Shown: piece by piece, positions 50,803 through 59,517 of the stretch
Numbering within the stretch: position 1 is the first letter of the stretch
How the letters are laid out: each line of letters opens with the position of its first letter
DNA from: Chitinophagales bacterium
GTDB taxonomy: Bacteria > Bacteroidota > Bacteroidia > Chitinophagales > CAIOSU01
Direction of reading: 5' to 3'
DNA length: 64,000 nt
Assembly: GCA_026003335.1 (NCBI GenBank)
Contig: BPHB01000001.1
Location: 1,386,591 to 1,450,590, forward strand
Made by a program: the position numbers and the translations under genes
Notes under the pieces: generated by a model
What the model saw: the letters and a program-made list of their open reading frames with translations, nothing else
What the model was told of the DNA's origin: nothing
The model's database searches: none

Positions 50803-51377
50803 ATCAGCATGTTTTTATACATCCTTCCTCCTATGCAGATGAAGGATGCCAGATTGGCGAAGGCACAAAGGTGTGGCATTTCTGCCATATTATGCCCAAA
50901 GCCCGCATCGGTAAGAACTGCAGTATCGGCCAGAACGTATTTGTCGCCAACAATGTAGTGATCGGCAATAATGTGAAAATTCAGAACAATGTTTCTCTCT
51001 ATGAAGGGGTAATCTGCGAAGATGATGTATTTCTTGGCCCGTCAATGGTCTTTACCAATGTCATCAATCCGCGCAGTGGGGTAGAACGCAAAACCGAATA
51101 CCGGAAAACTCTGATCAAACGGGGGGCATCCATTGGCGCCAATGCCACAATCATATGTGGTGTAACCCTGGGAGAGTATTGCTTTATCGGTGCCGGAGCA
51201 GTGGTTACCCGGAACGTACCGGCCTTTGCGCTCATGACCGGAGTGCCGGCAAAAATCACCGGCTGGATGAGCCGACATGGTCACCGGCTTGTGTTTGACC
51301 ACAACAATACGGCCGTGTGCCCTGCCACACAGGAAAAATACGTATTGGAAAACAACCAGGTTCGTCTGCTGGGTTGA
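50799..51377 (+). CDS. WbpD-like UDP-2-acetamido-3-amino-uronate N-acetyltransferase (left-handed beta-helix)
   Basis: This 192-residue acyltransferase has hexapeptide repeats of a left-handed beta-helix: [36 protein letters not shown] and [32 protein letters not shown] and [11 protein letters not shown] complete the pattern of WbpD/WlbB enzymes, which acetylate the 3-amino group of the UDP-uronic acid. It starts inside the stop codon of the WbpB-like gene (ATGA) and ends in a TGATG overlap with the next gene, so translation is coupled. The acceptor is inferred. Confidence 0.88.
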   Translation: MNQHVFIHPSSYADEGCQIGEGTKVWHFCHIMPKARIGKNCSIGQNVFVANNVVIGNNVKIQNNVSLYEGVICEDDVFLGPSMVFTNVINPRSGVERKTEYRKTLIKRGASIGANATIICGVTLGEYCFIGAGAVVTRNVPAFALMTGVPAKITGWMSRHGHRLVFDHNNTAVCPATQEKYVLENNQVRLLG

Positions 51378-52714
51378 TGTTCAACATCGCGGCCATGCCT
51401 CATCGCTTTCTGTGGTCTCTTCTTATCTTCACTATTGCCTTCTGGCTCTGGCGGCTGCCCTTTTTCCTCTGGATACCGCTGCCGGAATTTGCCCCTGATA
51501 CCTTTGACTATTTCGCTCTGGCAAGGCTCTGGCATGAGGGCAATATTGCCCATAACTACCCTCTGGATGCACCTCTGGGCTTTCCGCTTTTTATTCTGCT
51601 TACCACACTTATAGGCTGCAACATACTGACAATCATCGCCATACAATGCTGCATAAAGTTTCTTGCCGGAGCCACACTGCTTTATACCCTATACAAGTAC
51701 TATCCACGCTGGACCCCGGCTTTTATGCTGGCGCTGCTTTTTTATATCACCGATAGTTTTTCGCTGCGTTACGACACCTGCCTGCAAACAGAATCTCTGT
51801 ACAACTCAGCAATTCTTTTTACAACCGCTTTTCTCGTGGACAGCATCCGAACAAACAAAAACCTCCCCTTGTTTCTGCTTTCCCTGAGTATGTTTACCAT
51901 GGCATTTATCCGCTCCAATGGCTTATTTATTTACTTTTTATTTCCGGTACTCGTTGTATGGCTTATCTTCAACCAACGCAGCTGGAGGGCCTTTGCCAGT
52001 CTGCTGCTCCCCGCCCTCGCGCTGCAAACCGTTATCCCTGTGCTGAAACACACCACTGACTACCTGCCGGAGTCTTCCAGTCGGGTTGAAGATGTCTTTG
52101 CAAGAGAAAAAACTGCAGTGCAGCATGTTTCCTTCCACACTTATCTGCAGAAGAAAATCAGTATGGCTGCCGCCTATCTGAGTATGCCCGACTTTCCGAG
52201 TTTTTATTTCAGCCTGCTGCCATCCCGTTATGAAGAGCTCTATACTAAAAACATGATGCATGATCCAGATTACAAAATGCTGGATTGGACCACCCCCATT
52301 CCGGACGAGCTCAGGAAGTTTACCTTCCGGGAATACTATGAAGAACCGGAACGTTTGCGGAAAAATGCCGACCTCATGCAGGTCAGCAGCGCCAGGAGCA
52401 ACCCTTTGATGCTGCTCATCCATATCGTGTATAAAATTCAAAATATTATTTTCAGAAATTTGCTGTGGTATGTTATCAGCTTTTTCCTCATGGCAGTTGG
52501 TATAATTACGCTGCTAAAAAGCAAATACACCAATAAGGAAGCGATGATAATTCTGCTTATCGGCCTGATTCACCTGCTGGCAGTATTGGTTGTGATTATC
52601 GGAAATTCCAGGGTTCAGCTGCGTTATACACACGTATCGGAGTTTCTGCTTTATCTGGCTCCTCTTATGGGTATGCTTCTTGTATTTCCTCACGGAAAAT
52701 CAACTATCCGCTGA
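51377..52714 (+). CDS. Multi-pass membrane protein, GT-C glycosyltransferase-like
   Basis: This protein of about 445 residues has around ten hydrophobic helices. An early acidic motif (FAPDTFDYFALARLWHEG) on the first outer loop resembles lipid-linked-sugar-dependent GT-C enzymes such as the ArnT/PMT group. I start at the ATG at 51377, which overlaps the upstream stop (TGATG); a GTG at 51317 would extend into the acetyltransferase gene. It could instead be a polymerase or another membrane glycosyltransferase. The next gene starts one base after its stop. Confidence 0.7.
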   Translation: MFNIAAMPHRFLWSLLIFTIAFWLWRLPFFLWIPLPEFAPDTFDYFALARLWHEGNIAHNYPLDAPLGFPLFILLTTLIGCNILTIIAIQCCIKFLAGATLLYTLYKYYPRWTPAFMLALLFYITDSFSLRYDTCLQTESLYNSAILFTTAFLVDSIRTNKNLPLFLLSLSMFTMAFIRSNGLFIYFLFPVLVVWLIFNQRSWRAFASLLLPALALQTVIPVLKHTTDYLPESSSRVEDVFAREKTAVQHVSFHTYLQKKISMAAAYLSMPDFPSFYFSLLPSRYEELYTKNMMHDPDYKMLDWTTPIPDELRKFTFREYYEEPERLRKNADLMQVSSARSNPLMLLIHIVYKIQNIIFRNLLWYVISFFLMAVGIITLLKSKYTNKEAMIILLIGLIHLLAVLVVIIGNSRVQLRYTHVSEFLLYLAPLMGMLLVFPHGKSTIR

Positions 52715-52715
52715 G

Positions 52716-53816
52716 ATGCTGCACAATAAAACCGTTGCGGTAGTGGTGCCCGCCTATAATGAAGAAAGCCAGATCGGCATGGTGCTGGAATCTATGCCTG
52801 ATTTTGTTGACCGCATCGTTGTGGTAAATGACTGCAGCACGGATAACACCGCAAAAATTGTAGAGCAATATATCCGGAATGACACTTCTGATAAAAAGCA
52901 CATTCCGAATAAACTCCAAAGCCAGTTCAAAGCAAACAAATACAATAAAGCCGATGAAATACTGCATCAGCAGGGACGTGAGGAACTCCGTTTTTTCAAT
53001 CCGGCTGAGATTGCCAACATCAACCCCGACACTGATCGCATCATCCTGATTAACCATAAGGTAAATGGTGGCGTGGGGGGAGCCATCGCTACCGGATACA
53101 AATGGTGCAAAGACCATAATATTGATTGTACTGCAGTAATGGCCGGTGACGGGCAAATGGATCCTGCCGAGCTGGAAAGCATTTGCCTGCCTATTGTAAA
53201 AGATGAAGTAGATTATGTCAAAGGCAACCGTCTGATTCATCGCAGTGCGTGGCTGGTTATTCCCAAGCTGCGTTATTTCGGAAACTCCATTCTCTCCATT
53301 CTTACCAAAATTGCCTCAGGCTACTGGCGGGTGAGTGATACGCAAACCGGCTACACAGCCATCTCCAGAGCGGCTCTGAATTCCATTCGTCTGCATGAAA
53401 TATACCGCAGCTACGGGATGCCTAACGACATGCTGGTAAAGCTCAATATCGCCATGTGTACACTGAAGGAGGTACCCATAAAACCTGTGTATAATGTAGG
53501 CGAAAAGTCCAAGATGAAGCTTGCCAAAGTGATACCGAAAATATCCTGGCTGCTGGTGAAGTCGTTTTTCAAGCGGCTCTGGATTAAATATCTCTTTCGC
53601 GACTTTCATCCGTTATTTCTGCTCTATAATTTTTCATTTATTCTCCTCCTTGCTTGGATACCCTATTTGATCAAGGTATCGCTGGCGCTTCTGCAAGGAC
53701 TAACGCTTTCCTTTGAAACGCTCTTTGCTTTCACCTTTCTGGGCATCAGTGCATTTCAATCACTATTGTTCGCCATGTGGATGGACATTCAGGATAATGA
53801 ACGCCTCTACAAGTAG
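52716..53816 (+). CDS. Glycosyltransferase family 2 with C-terminal membrane helices
   Basis: This 366-residue GT2 enzyme resembles polyprenyl-phosphate sugar synthases. It has VAVVVPAYNEESQIGMVLES, the nucleotide motif IVVVNDCSTDNTA and the metal site AVMAGDGQMDPAEL. An insertion of about 40 charged residues (60-105) interrupts the GT-A domain. Two helices near the C-terminus (FSFILLLAWIPYLI and FAFTFLGISAFQSLLFAMW) anchor it. The ATG at 52716 follows the upstream stop by one base; an in-frame TTG at 52680 is less likely. It may make a lipid-linked donor for the GT-C-like neighbour. Confidence 0.85.
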   Translation: MLHNKTVAVVVPAYNEESQIGMVLESMPDFVDRIVVVNDCSTDNTAKIVEQYIRNDTSDKKHIPNKLQSQFKANKYNKADEILHQQGREELRFFNPAEIANINPDTDRIILINHKVNGGVGGAIATGYKWCKDHNIDCTAVMAGDGQMDPAELESICLPIVKDEVDYVKGNRLIHRSAWLVIPKLRYFGNSILSILTKIASGYWRVSDTQTGYTAISRAALNSIRLHEIYRSYGMPNDMLVKLNIAMCTLKEVPIKPVYNVGEKSKMKLAKVIPKISWLLVKSFFKRLWIKYLFRDFHPLFLLYNFSFILLLAWIPYLIKVSLALLQGLTLSFETLFAFTFLGISAFQSLLFAMWMDIQDNERLYK

Positions 53817-53868
53817 TATGTATTTCCAATTGCGGTTTGCTCGTTAATTTTAAGACTCTCCAACAGGT

Positions 53869-55860
53869 ATGTGTGGCATATTTGGCATCATTAAAAGTGA
53901 ACATGCTTCACTGAAGGGCCGCGATTTTGAAGAAGCCTTCACTCGTCTGATCATACTATCCTCTTCCCGGGGAAAAGAAGCCTCGGGTTTGGCGCTGTTA
54001 TCAGGTGATACCATTGAAGTATATAAAACCCCACTCCACCCCGACCATTTTATCCAATCATCCTATTACAAAAACCTTTGCCGCAACGGACGGCTTGCAG
54101 GCGCTCAGGTTGTCATCGGCCATTCCCGCATGGTAACCAACGGCACGGAATATTCCAATCAAAACAACCAGCCCTTTATCCGGCAGGGTATCACCGGCAT
54201 CCATAACGGCATTATTGTGAATGCGCGGGAAATATGGGAGCGGCATGCGGAGCAAAAACCGCTTACAGAACTGGATAGCGAAGTGCTGCCCATGCTGGTC
54301 CGAAACGCCCAGGATCAAGGCTTGCCCCTTGGAGCAGCCGTGGCGGAAGCATATCGGGAAATTTACGGAATGGCTTCCATAGCACTGCTGTTCCATGATT
54401 TTCATAATGTCATTTTGGCTACCAATAATGGCTCGCTCTATGTTGCCGTTTCCGAAGCCGGCACAGAAGTGCTGTTTGGCTCAGAATACTATATCCTGCA
54501 GCAACTGATTAAAAATAAGCTGAGCCGTTACTTCCGGGAAAAGTCCATTACCGGACTTGAGCCAGGACAGCTTTGCTCGGTGCATCTGCAATCTTTATCT
54601 GTGGAAACCACCCCTCTGGAAAATGCGGCACAACTGAATAATATCCAGCAATTCAATCCTCCGCGCATCATCCGGGATGTGTCTGATCCGGTTACTCCCA
54701 CACGGGGCCGCCTGATTGAAAAAAATATTCCTACTGAATTTGAACAGGCCTATCAAAAACGGGCAGAAATGATAAGCCGGCTAAAACGGTGTGTGAAATG
54801 CCTGCTGCCGGAGACCTTTCCTTCCATACATTTTGACACACACGGACTTTGTAATTTCTGTGCCAGCTATGTACCCATCAAAGTAAAAGGACCTGAGGCC
54901 CTTGCTGCAGCTGCCCGAAAGATGAAAAACACTGGCTCACGACATGACTGCCTCGTATCGCTCAGTGGAGGGCGTGACAGTTGTTACTCATTACATTACA
55001 TTAAAAAAGAATTAGGTTTGTCGCCTCTTGCTTTCTCCTATGACTGGGGCATGATAACCGATCTGGCAAGACGCAATCAGTCACGCATGTGTGCCAGGCT
55101 GGGCGTGGAACACATTCTGGTATCAGCCGACATTCGCAAAAAACGCAGAAACATCCGCCTGAATGTGCTGGCTTGGCTCAGGAAGCCGCACCTTGGCACC
55201 ATTCCCCTCTTTATGGCAGGCGACAAGCAGTATTTCTATTATGCCCATCGCATAAAAAAACAGAACAACATTTCTACCACTATCATGGGCGAAAATCATC
55301 TGGAGAAAACCGGCTTTAAATCCCTCTTCAGTGGAGCCAATCTGGAAGAGTCGGGTTTCATGTCTTATCACATCTCCACGGCCAACAAATTGCGCATGGT
55401 AGCATTCTACGCCAGAGAATACCTTACCAATCCGGCTTACCTGAACATCTCCCTGCTGGACACCATTGGCGCCTTCTTCTCCTATTACGGAATGGAGCAC
55501 AACTACCTGAATATTTTTGATTACCTGCGATGGGATGAACAACAGATTGCACAAACTCTCATAAATGAATACGACTGGGAAACTGATCCGAGCACCACAA
55601 CTACCTGGCGCATAGGAGACGGCACTGCTGCTTTTTATAATTACATTTACTACATGGTTGCAGGTTTTACGGAGAATGATACCTTCCGCAGCAATCAGAT
55701 ACGCGAGGGTATGATTACCCGGCAGGAAGCATTGCGCAGGTCAATCCAGGAAAATATGCCGCGCTGGGACTCCATTCAATGGTACTGCAACACCATTGAT
55801 ATTGACTGGAAGGAAACCATTCGCAGAATCAATCAAATCCCAACCCTGTACGCCCAATGA
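53869..55860 (+). CDS. Fusion of class II glutamine amidotransferase and WbpG-type N-acetyl-sugar amidotransferase
   Basis: Two enzymes are joined in 663 residues. Residues 1-240 are an Ntn-type glutaminase: the catalytic Cys2 in MCGIFGII, the glutamine-binding GHSRMVTNG (84-92) and HNGIIVN (112-118). Residues 305-660 match the WbpG/PseA-like sugar amidotransferases: a CVKC...CNFC pair (308-331), PP-loop SLSGGRDS (364-371), and GDKQYFYYAHRIKK. WbpG enzymes turn an acetamido group of a UDP- or lipid-linked sugar into an acetamidino group, normally with ammonia from a HisH/HisF pair. Here the fused glutaminase would supply it. The layout (GATase-II then PP-loop ATPase) copies AsnB. The ATG is followed closely by the typical Cys. 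TAATTTTA (53845-53852) is a weak -7 site. Confidence 0.87.
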   Translation: MCGIFGIIKSEHASLKGRDFEEAFTRLIILSSSRGKEASGLALLSGDTIEVYKTPLHPDHFIQSSYYKNLCRNGRLAGAQVVIGHSRMVTNGTEYSNQNNQPFIRQGITGIHNGIIVNAREIWERHAEQKPLTELDSEVLPMLVRNAQDQGLPLGAAVAEAYREIYGMASIALLFHDFHNVILATNNGSLYVAVSEAGTEVLFGSEYYILQQLIKNKLSRYFREKSITGLEPGQLCSVHLQSLSVETTPLENAAQLNNIQQFNPPRIIRDVSDPVTPTRGRLIEKNIPTEFEQAYQKRAEMISRLKRCVKCLLPETFPSIHFDTHGLCNFCASYVPIKVKGPEALAAAARKMKNTGSRHDCLVSLSGGRDSCYSLHYIKKELGLSPLAFSYDWGMITDLARRNQSRMCARLGVEHILVSADIRKKRRNIRLNVLAWLRKPHLGTIPLFMAGDKQYFYYAHRIKKQNNISTTIMGENHLEKTGFKSLFSGANLEESGFMSYHISTANKLRMVAFYAREYLTNPAYLNISLLDTIGAFFSYYGMEHNYLNIFDYLRWDEQQIAQTLINEYDWETDPSTTTTWRIGDGTAAFYNYIYYMVAGFTENDTFRSNQIREGMITRQEALRRSIQENMPRWDSIQWYCNTIDIDWKETIRRINQIPTLYAQ

Positions 55861-56900
55861 ACTTTGTGCTTTCTGTTGAACATCCTGCCTGGGCGCACCA
55901 ATTCCGTTACATCATTCAACTGCTTGAACAACGCGGGCATCGGGTACTGGTGCTCGCCATAAAAAAAGATGTAGACCTGGAACTGCTGAAGCAATTCGGC
56001 ATCCCTTATGTGCTGGTAGGCACTACGACCGGAAGCGGTATCCTGCAGAAAGCCTGGCTACTGTTTAGCATTACCCTTAAGATGATTTGGGCCTGCCGCC
56101 ACTACAAGCCGGATTGCTTCATTGGCCGTGCCTCCCCGATGATGGCAATGACAGCTGCCTGTTACAGGCGCCCCCACGTCATATTTGAAGACACCGAGCA
56201 TTCCCATATCAGTCTTTTCTTCTGCCGACACCTGAGCACCCGCATCATCACCCCTGTTAGCTTCAGAACAAACCTCGGTAAAGCTCAGAAGCGATTGCCG
56301 GTTTATAAAGAATCCTTTTATCTGCACCCCGCCCATTTTAAACCGGACCCCGCTTATCTGCATGCAATCGGCATACAGGAAGGAGAGCCTTTTGTGCTTA
56401 TGCGCTTTGTTGCATGGACTGCTGACCATGACCTCGGACAGAAGGGCTTGAGCCTGCAAACAAAAATTAAAGCCGTGAAAGCATTTGAACAATTCGGACG
56501 TGTACTTATTTCTTCCGAAGAGCAACTGCCTGCTGCACTGGAACCCTACCGTATTCGTATTGCTCCTGAAAAAATACACCATATCATGTACTACGCATCC
56601 CTTCTTTACGGTGAAAGCGCCACTATGGCATCAGAATGCGCTGTTCTCGGCACTCACGCTATCTACTGTGACTTCACCGGACGCGGCTACACCGATGAGC
56701 AGGAAAAAAAGTATGGACTGGTTTATAATTTCAGACTGGACCCCGCCTCCCAGGAGGCCTCTGTTCAGAAAGGGATGCAACTGCTGCAAAATCCCAATCT
56801 GTGGAAAGAAGGTAAAAACAAAAGGGAAAAACTGCTTCAGGAAGTACGTGACGGCTCTTCCTTATTTCTGGAGGAACTCGCTGAAGTAGAAAATCTATAA
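55857..56900 (+). CDS. DUF354 glycosyltransferase-like protein
   Basis: This 347-residue protein of the DUF354 family has a fold resembling GT-B glycosyltransferases. It opens MNFVLSVEHPAWAHQFRYII with a His/Asp-rich early loop. VIFEDTEHSH and YGESATMASECAVLGTHAIY are family signatures. The function is unproven; members are common in polysaccharide loci. It starts in an ATGA overlap with the amidotransferase fusion, so the two products are made together, perhaps as consecutive steps on the same sugar. Confidence 0.82.
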   Translation: MNFVLSVEHPAWAHQFRYIIQLLEQRGHRVLVLAIKKDVDLELLKQFGIPYVLVGTTTGSGILQKAWLLFSITLKMIWACRHYKPDCFIGRASPMMAMTAACYRRPHVIFEDTEHSHISLFFCRHLSTRIITPVSFRTNLGKAQKRLPVYKESFYLHPAHFKPDPAYLHAIGIQEGEPFVLMRFVAWTADHDLGQKGLSLQTKIKAVKAFEQFGRVLISSEEQLPAALEPYRIRIAPEKIHHIMYYASLLYGESATMASECAVLGTHAIYCDFTGRGYTDEQEKKYGLVYNFRLDPASQEASVQKGMQLLQNPNLWKEGKNKREKLLQEVRDGSSLFLEELAEVENL

Positions 56901-56958
56901 ATTCAAATCTTGAGTTATTTTCAAAAAGCAATCTTTAAAATTTATCCTAACAGTTACT

Positions 56959-58791
56959 ATGTGTGGCATTGCAGGAGTTTTTTCTTCTAATCCGCTGACG
57001 GCCTACCATCGCAGTGTGATAGAGCGTATGAACAACATTCAGCAACATCGCGGCCCCGATGATGAAGGCATACAGGTAAATGAAAAATGTATTCTCGGAC
57101 ACCGCAGGTTGTCTATCATTGACCTTTCGCGAGACGGGCACCAGCCTTTTATTTCAGCAGACGGACGCTATCAAATGGTTTACAACGGAGAGATATATAA
57201 TTACATAGAGCTCCGCGAGGAACTGAAAAAACTTGACCGTGTTTTTCTTACCCAAACCGACACTGAGGTACTGCTCACTTGTTATATCCAATACGGCAGC
57301 GCATGCCTGGACAAACTTAACGGCATGTTTGCCTTCGCCATTTATGATACACAGCAGCACACCCTGTTTTTAGCACGCGACCGATTTGGAAAAAAGCCAC
57401 TCTACTACACCGAAGTTGAAGGCTGCTTCTATTTCGCTTCTGAAATAAAGGCCCTTCGCATTGTTCAACACTCCCGCTCAGTAAACCTTCAAAGTCTGTT
57501 TGACTTTCTTTGCTTCAACCGCACGGATGTGTTTGACGAAACCTTTCTGAATGAAATCCGGAAAATACCCAAAGGCCATTATGGATTTCTCACTGCCGGA
57601 CGCAAATTGGAAGTCAGGCAATGGTGGAATCCTGAGAAATTTATTCAGCACACCACTTCCGACACCCCGGCAGACATCTACCGCAAAATTGAAGAGCTCA
57701 TCTGCTCAGCCGTAGCGCTGCGTATGCGCAGTGATGTGCCTGTTGGCTCCTGCCTGAGTGGCGGACTGGACTCCTCGGTTATTGCCGGCATTCTCTACCA
57801 GAAACATCTTGCCAATGAAAACTATAAAACCTTCACCGTTTCATTTCCGGGCCATGCCATAGACGAAACACATTTCATTGACCTGCTGCAGCAGCGTTAC
57901 GGATTCAAAAATTTCAGAACCTGCCCCACTGCTGATAGCGCCTTTGATGAGTTTGAGCGCTTCACATTCATGATGGACGAACCCTGCACCAGTCCTACTT
58001 TTTACTCACAATATAAAGTTATGGAACTGGCGCGGCAGAATGGTGTAACCGTTTTGCTGGATGGTCAGGGCGGAGATGAAAGCTTTGCCGGCTATCAGTA
58101 TTTTCATGCTTTTTTCCAAACCTATCTGTTGCGTAAGGGTAAAGTGTTTTCTTTTCTCAATGAAGTCCTGCACGCTGCTTTGCGCAGGCAGGAAAAAGAG
58201 TCGTTTCAAACACTACTTTTCCAGAATATTCCTGACTTTTTACGGAAGATGCTGTTATACGCCACTTTGAAAAACCATGTGCAAAAGGATTTCTTCTATA
58301 CCTACATTGACAGCAGTCGCATATTCCGTTATTTTTTCAATGCTACTGATCTGAATACCAGTCTCGTACGGCATTTTCAGTATAAACTGGAACACCTCCT
58401 CCGCACAGAAGATCGCAACTCAATGGCCTTTTCCATTGAAGCACGATTGCCCTATCTGGATTATCGTTTCGTAGAGTACGCTCTTAGCGTACCTCAGGAA
58501 CTTAAGATCACAAAAGGTGAGAACAAAATTTTGCAGAAGCGTTCTCTGGGGAAATATACCATTCCGGAGATTCTGAACAGAAAGGATAAAATCGGTTTCG
58601 GCACCCCGGGAGAGCTGTGGATGCAGACAGAAAAATGGCAAAAGCGCACTGCAGAAAATTATGATTACCTACTTGAAAAATTTCCCGGAGTATTCAGGCG
58701 GGGGGCTGTGTTGAAGAATAACCTCTTTGAACGCTGGAAAGTCAACCAGCTGGCTGTCTGGCACCGTCAGGTTTGGATGAATCCTTCATGA
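56959..58791 (+). CDS. asnB: Asparagine synthase (glutamine-hydrolysing), AsnB-type
   Basis: This 610-residue enzyme has an N-terminal class II glutaminase (MCGIAGVF, Cys2; RGPDDEG; NGEIYNY) and a C-terminal PP-loop synthetase (CLSGGLDSSVIAGIL near residue 265, then DGQGGDESFAGY and RTEDRNSMAFSIEARLPYLD). Copies within polysaccharide loci often act on sugar carboxylates rather than aspartate, for example amidating uronic acids. Such a role is possible here, since the locus is predicted to make a uronic acid. True asparagine synthesis cannot be excluded. Confidence 0.9.
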   Translation: MCGIAGVFSSNPLTAYHRSVIERMNNIQQHRGPDDEGIQVNEKCILGHRRLSIIDLSRDGHQPFISADGRYQMVYNGEIYNYIELREELKKLDRVFLTQTDTEVLLTCYIQYGSACLDKLNGMFAFAIYDTQQHTLFLARDRFGKKPLYYTEVEGCFYFASEIKALRIVQHSRSVNLQSLFDFLCFNRTDVFDETFLNEIRKIPKGHYGFLTAGRKLEVRQWWNPEKFIQHTTSDTPADIYRKIEELICSAVALRMRSDVPVGSCLSGGLDSSVIAGILYQKHLANENYKTFTVSFPGHAIDETHFIDLLQQRYGFKNFRTCPTADSAFDEFERFTFMMDEPCTSPTFYSQYKVMELARQNGVTVLLDGQGGDESFAGYQYFHAFFQTYLLRKGKVFSFLNEVLHAALRRQEKESFQTLLFQNIPDFLRKMLLYATLKNHVQKDFFYTYIDSSRIFRYFFNATDLNTSLVRHFQYKLEHLLRTEDRNSMAFSIEARLPYLDYRFVEYALSVPQELKITKGENKILQKRSLGKYTIPEILNRKDKIGFGTPGELWMQTEKWQKRTAENYDYLLEKFPGVFRRGAVLKNNLFERWKVNQLAVWHRQVWMNPS

Positions 58792-59156
58792 GCCACACAT
58801 CTGCAAGGGCAAGCTTCTATCAACGTGTGTATCAGGTAGTACGCCAAATACCCCGTGGACGGGTATCTACCTACGGAGCCATAGCGCGTTTTCTGGGCAC
58901 GGGTAAATCTGCACGCCTGGTTGGCTGGGCCATGAATAGCTCCGGCAGCGTTTTTCCTCCCGTACCGGCTCATCGTGTTGTCAACCGTAACGGCTTGCTT
59001 ACCGGACAGCACCATTTCGCCTATCCGGGACAAATGCAAGAGCTGCTGGAGAACGAAGGCATAACAGTAGTAAACAACCACGTTAAAGACTTTGAAAAAA
59101 TATTCTGGGATCCGGCAAAAGAGCTCAGATGGGAGCAATCTGATGAATGTGTATGA
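58788..59156 (+). CDS. Alkyltransferase-like protein (ATL, MGMT family without the active cysteine)
   Basis: ATL proteins bind O6-alkylguanine and flag it for nucleotide excision repair, without removing the alkyl group. The 122-residue protein has the MGMT DNA-binding helix (YQVVRQIPRGRVSTYGAIAR) and the active-site region VPAHRVVNRNG. There the reactive cysteine of PCHR is replaced by alanine. GHH-type text (LTGQHHFAYPG) follows, as in other Bacteroidota ATLs. The ATG at 58788 overlaps the asnB stop; an upstream ATG at 58773 adds five residues. The last 32 bases overlap the lipoprotein gene on the opposite strand. The polysaccharide context is probably incidental. Confidence 0.87.
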   Translation: MSHTSARASFYQRVYQVVRQIPRGRVSTYGAIARFLGTGKSARLVGWAMNSSGSVFPPVPAHRVVNRNGLLTGQHHFAYPGQMQELLENEGITVVNNHVKDFEKIFWDPAKELRWEQSDECV

Positions 59157-59430
59157 TGCCGGCATATTTTCCTGCATTCGGACAGGATACGTCACGGCTC
59201 CAAATACGATAAGTCAGCATGACCTGCATACTATCAGTCTGAAACTGCACAGGCAGGTTGCGGGGCTCATAGGCTTCATTATGGATAACTATAATCCACT
59301 CGCAGCCTCCGGAGGCAAAGCTACCTGTATAGACTACTAAGCCCTGAGCTTCTGGCAGCGCATCATCGCTACAGCCGGCAAGCAGCACAAACAGAAGCAC
59401 GCTTTTACAGAACACAAGCCACTTTATCAT
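59125..59430 (-). CDS. Small lipoprotein of unknown function
   Basis: This 101-residue protein has a lipoprotein signal (VLLFVLLAGCSDD, acylated Cys near 20). A short beta-rich domain follows, with GCEWIIVIHNEAYEPRNLP and MLTYRIWSRDVSCPNAG. Two further cysteines in the mature part could pair. I do not recognise a family beyond general similarity to small Bacteroidota lipoproteins. The 3' end overlaps the ATL gene by 32 bases tail to tail. Signal quality and overall composition support a real gene. Confidence 0.6.
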   Translation of the reverse strand: MIKWLVFCKSVLLFVLLAGCSDDALPEAQGLVVYTGSFASGGCEWIIVIHNEAYEPRNLPVQFQTDSMQVMLTYRIWSRDVSCPNAGKYAGIIHIHQIAPI

Positions 59431-59517
59431 CTATTTATGGATATCTGTTTATTTGGCCAAAAAGTGGGTGAAAATAACCAAAGCTACGGGTGTAAGCAAA
59501 GCCTGTTGCATCAACGT

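Noticed and set aside
56959-58791. asnB as the missing HisH/HisF ammonia source for the WbpG-like enzyme
   Set aside because: It carries its own synthetase domain with an intact PP-loop, and the WbpG-like protein already has a complete glutaminase domain.
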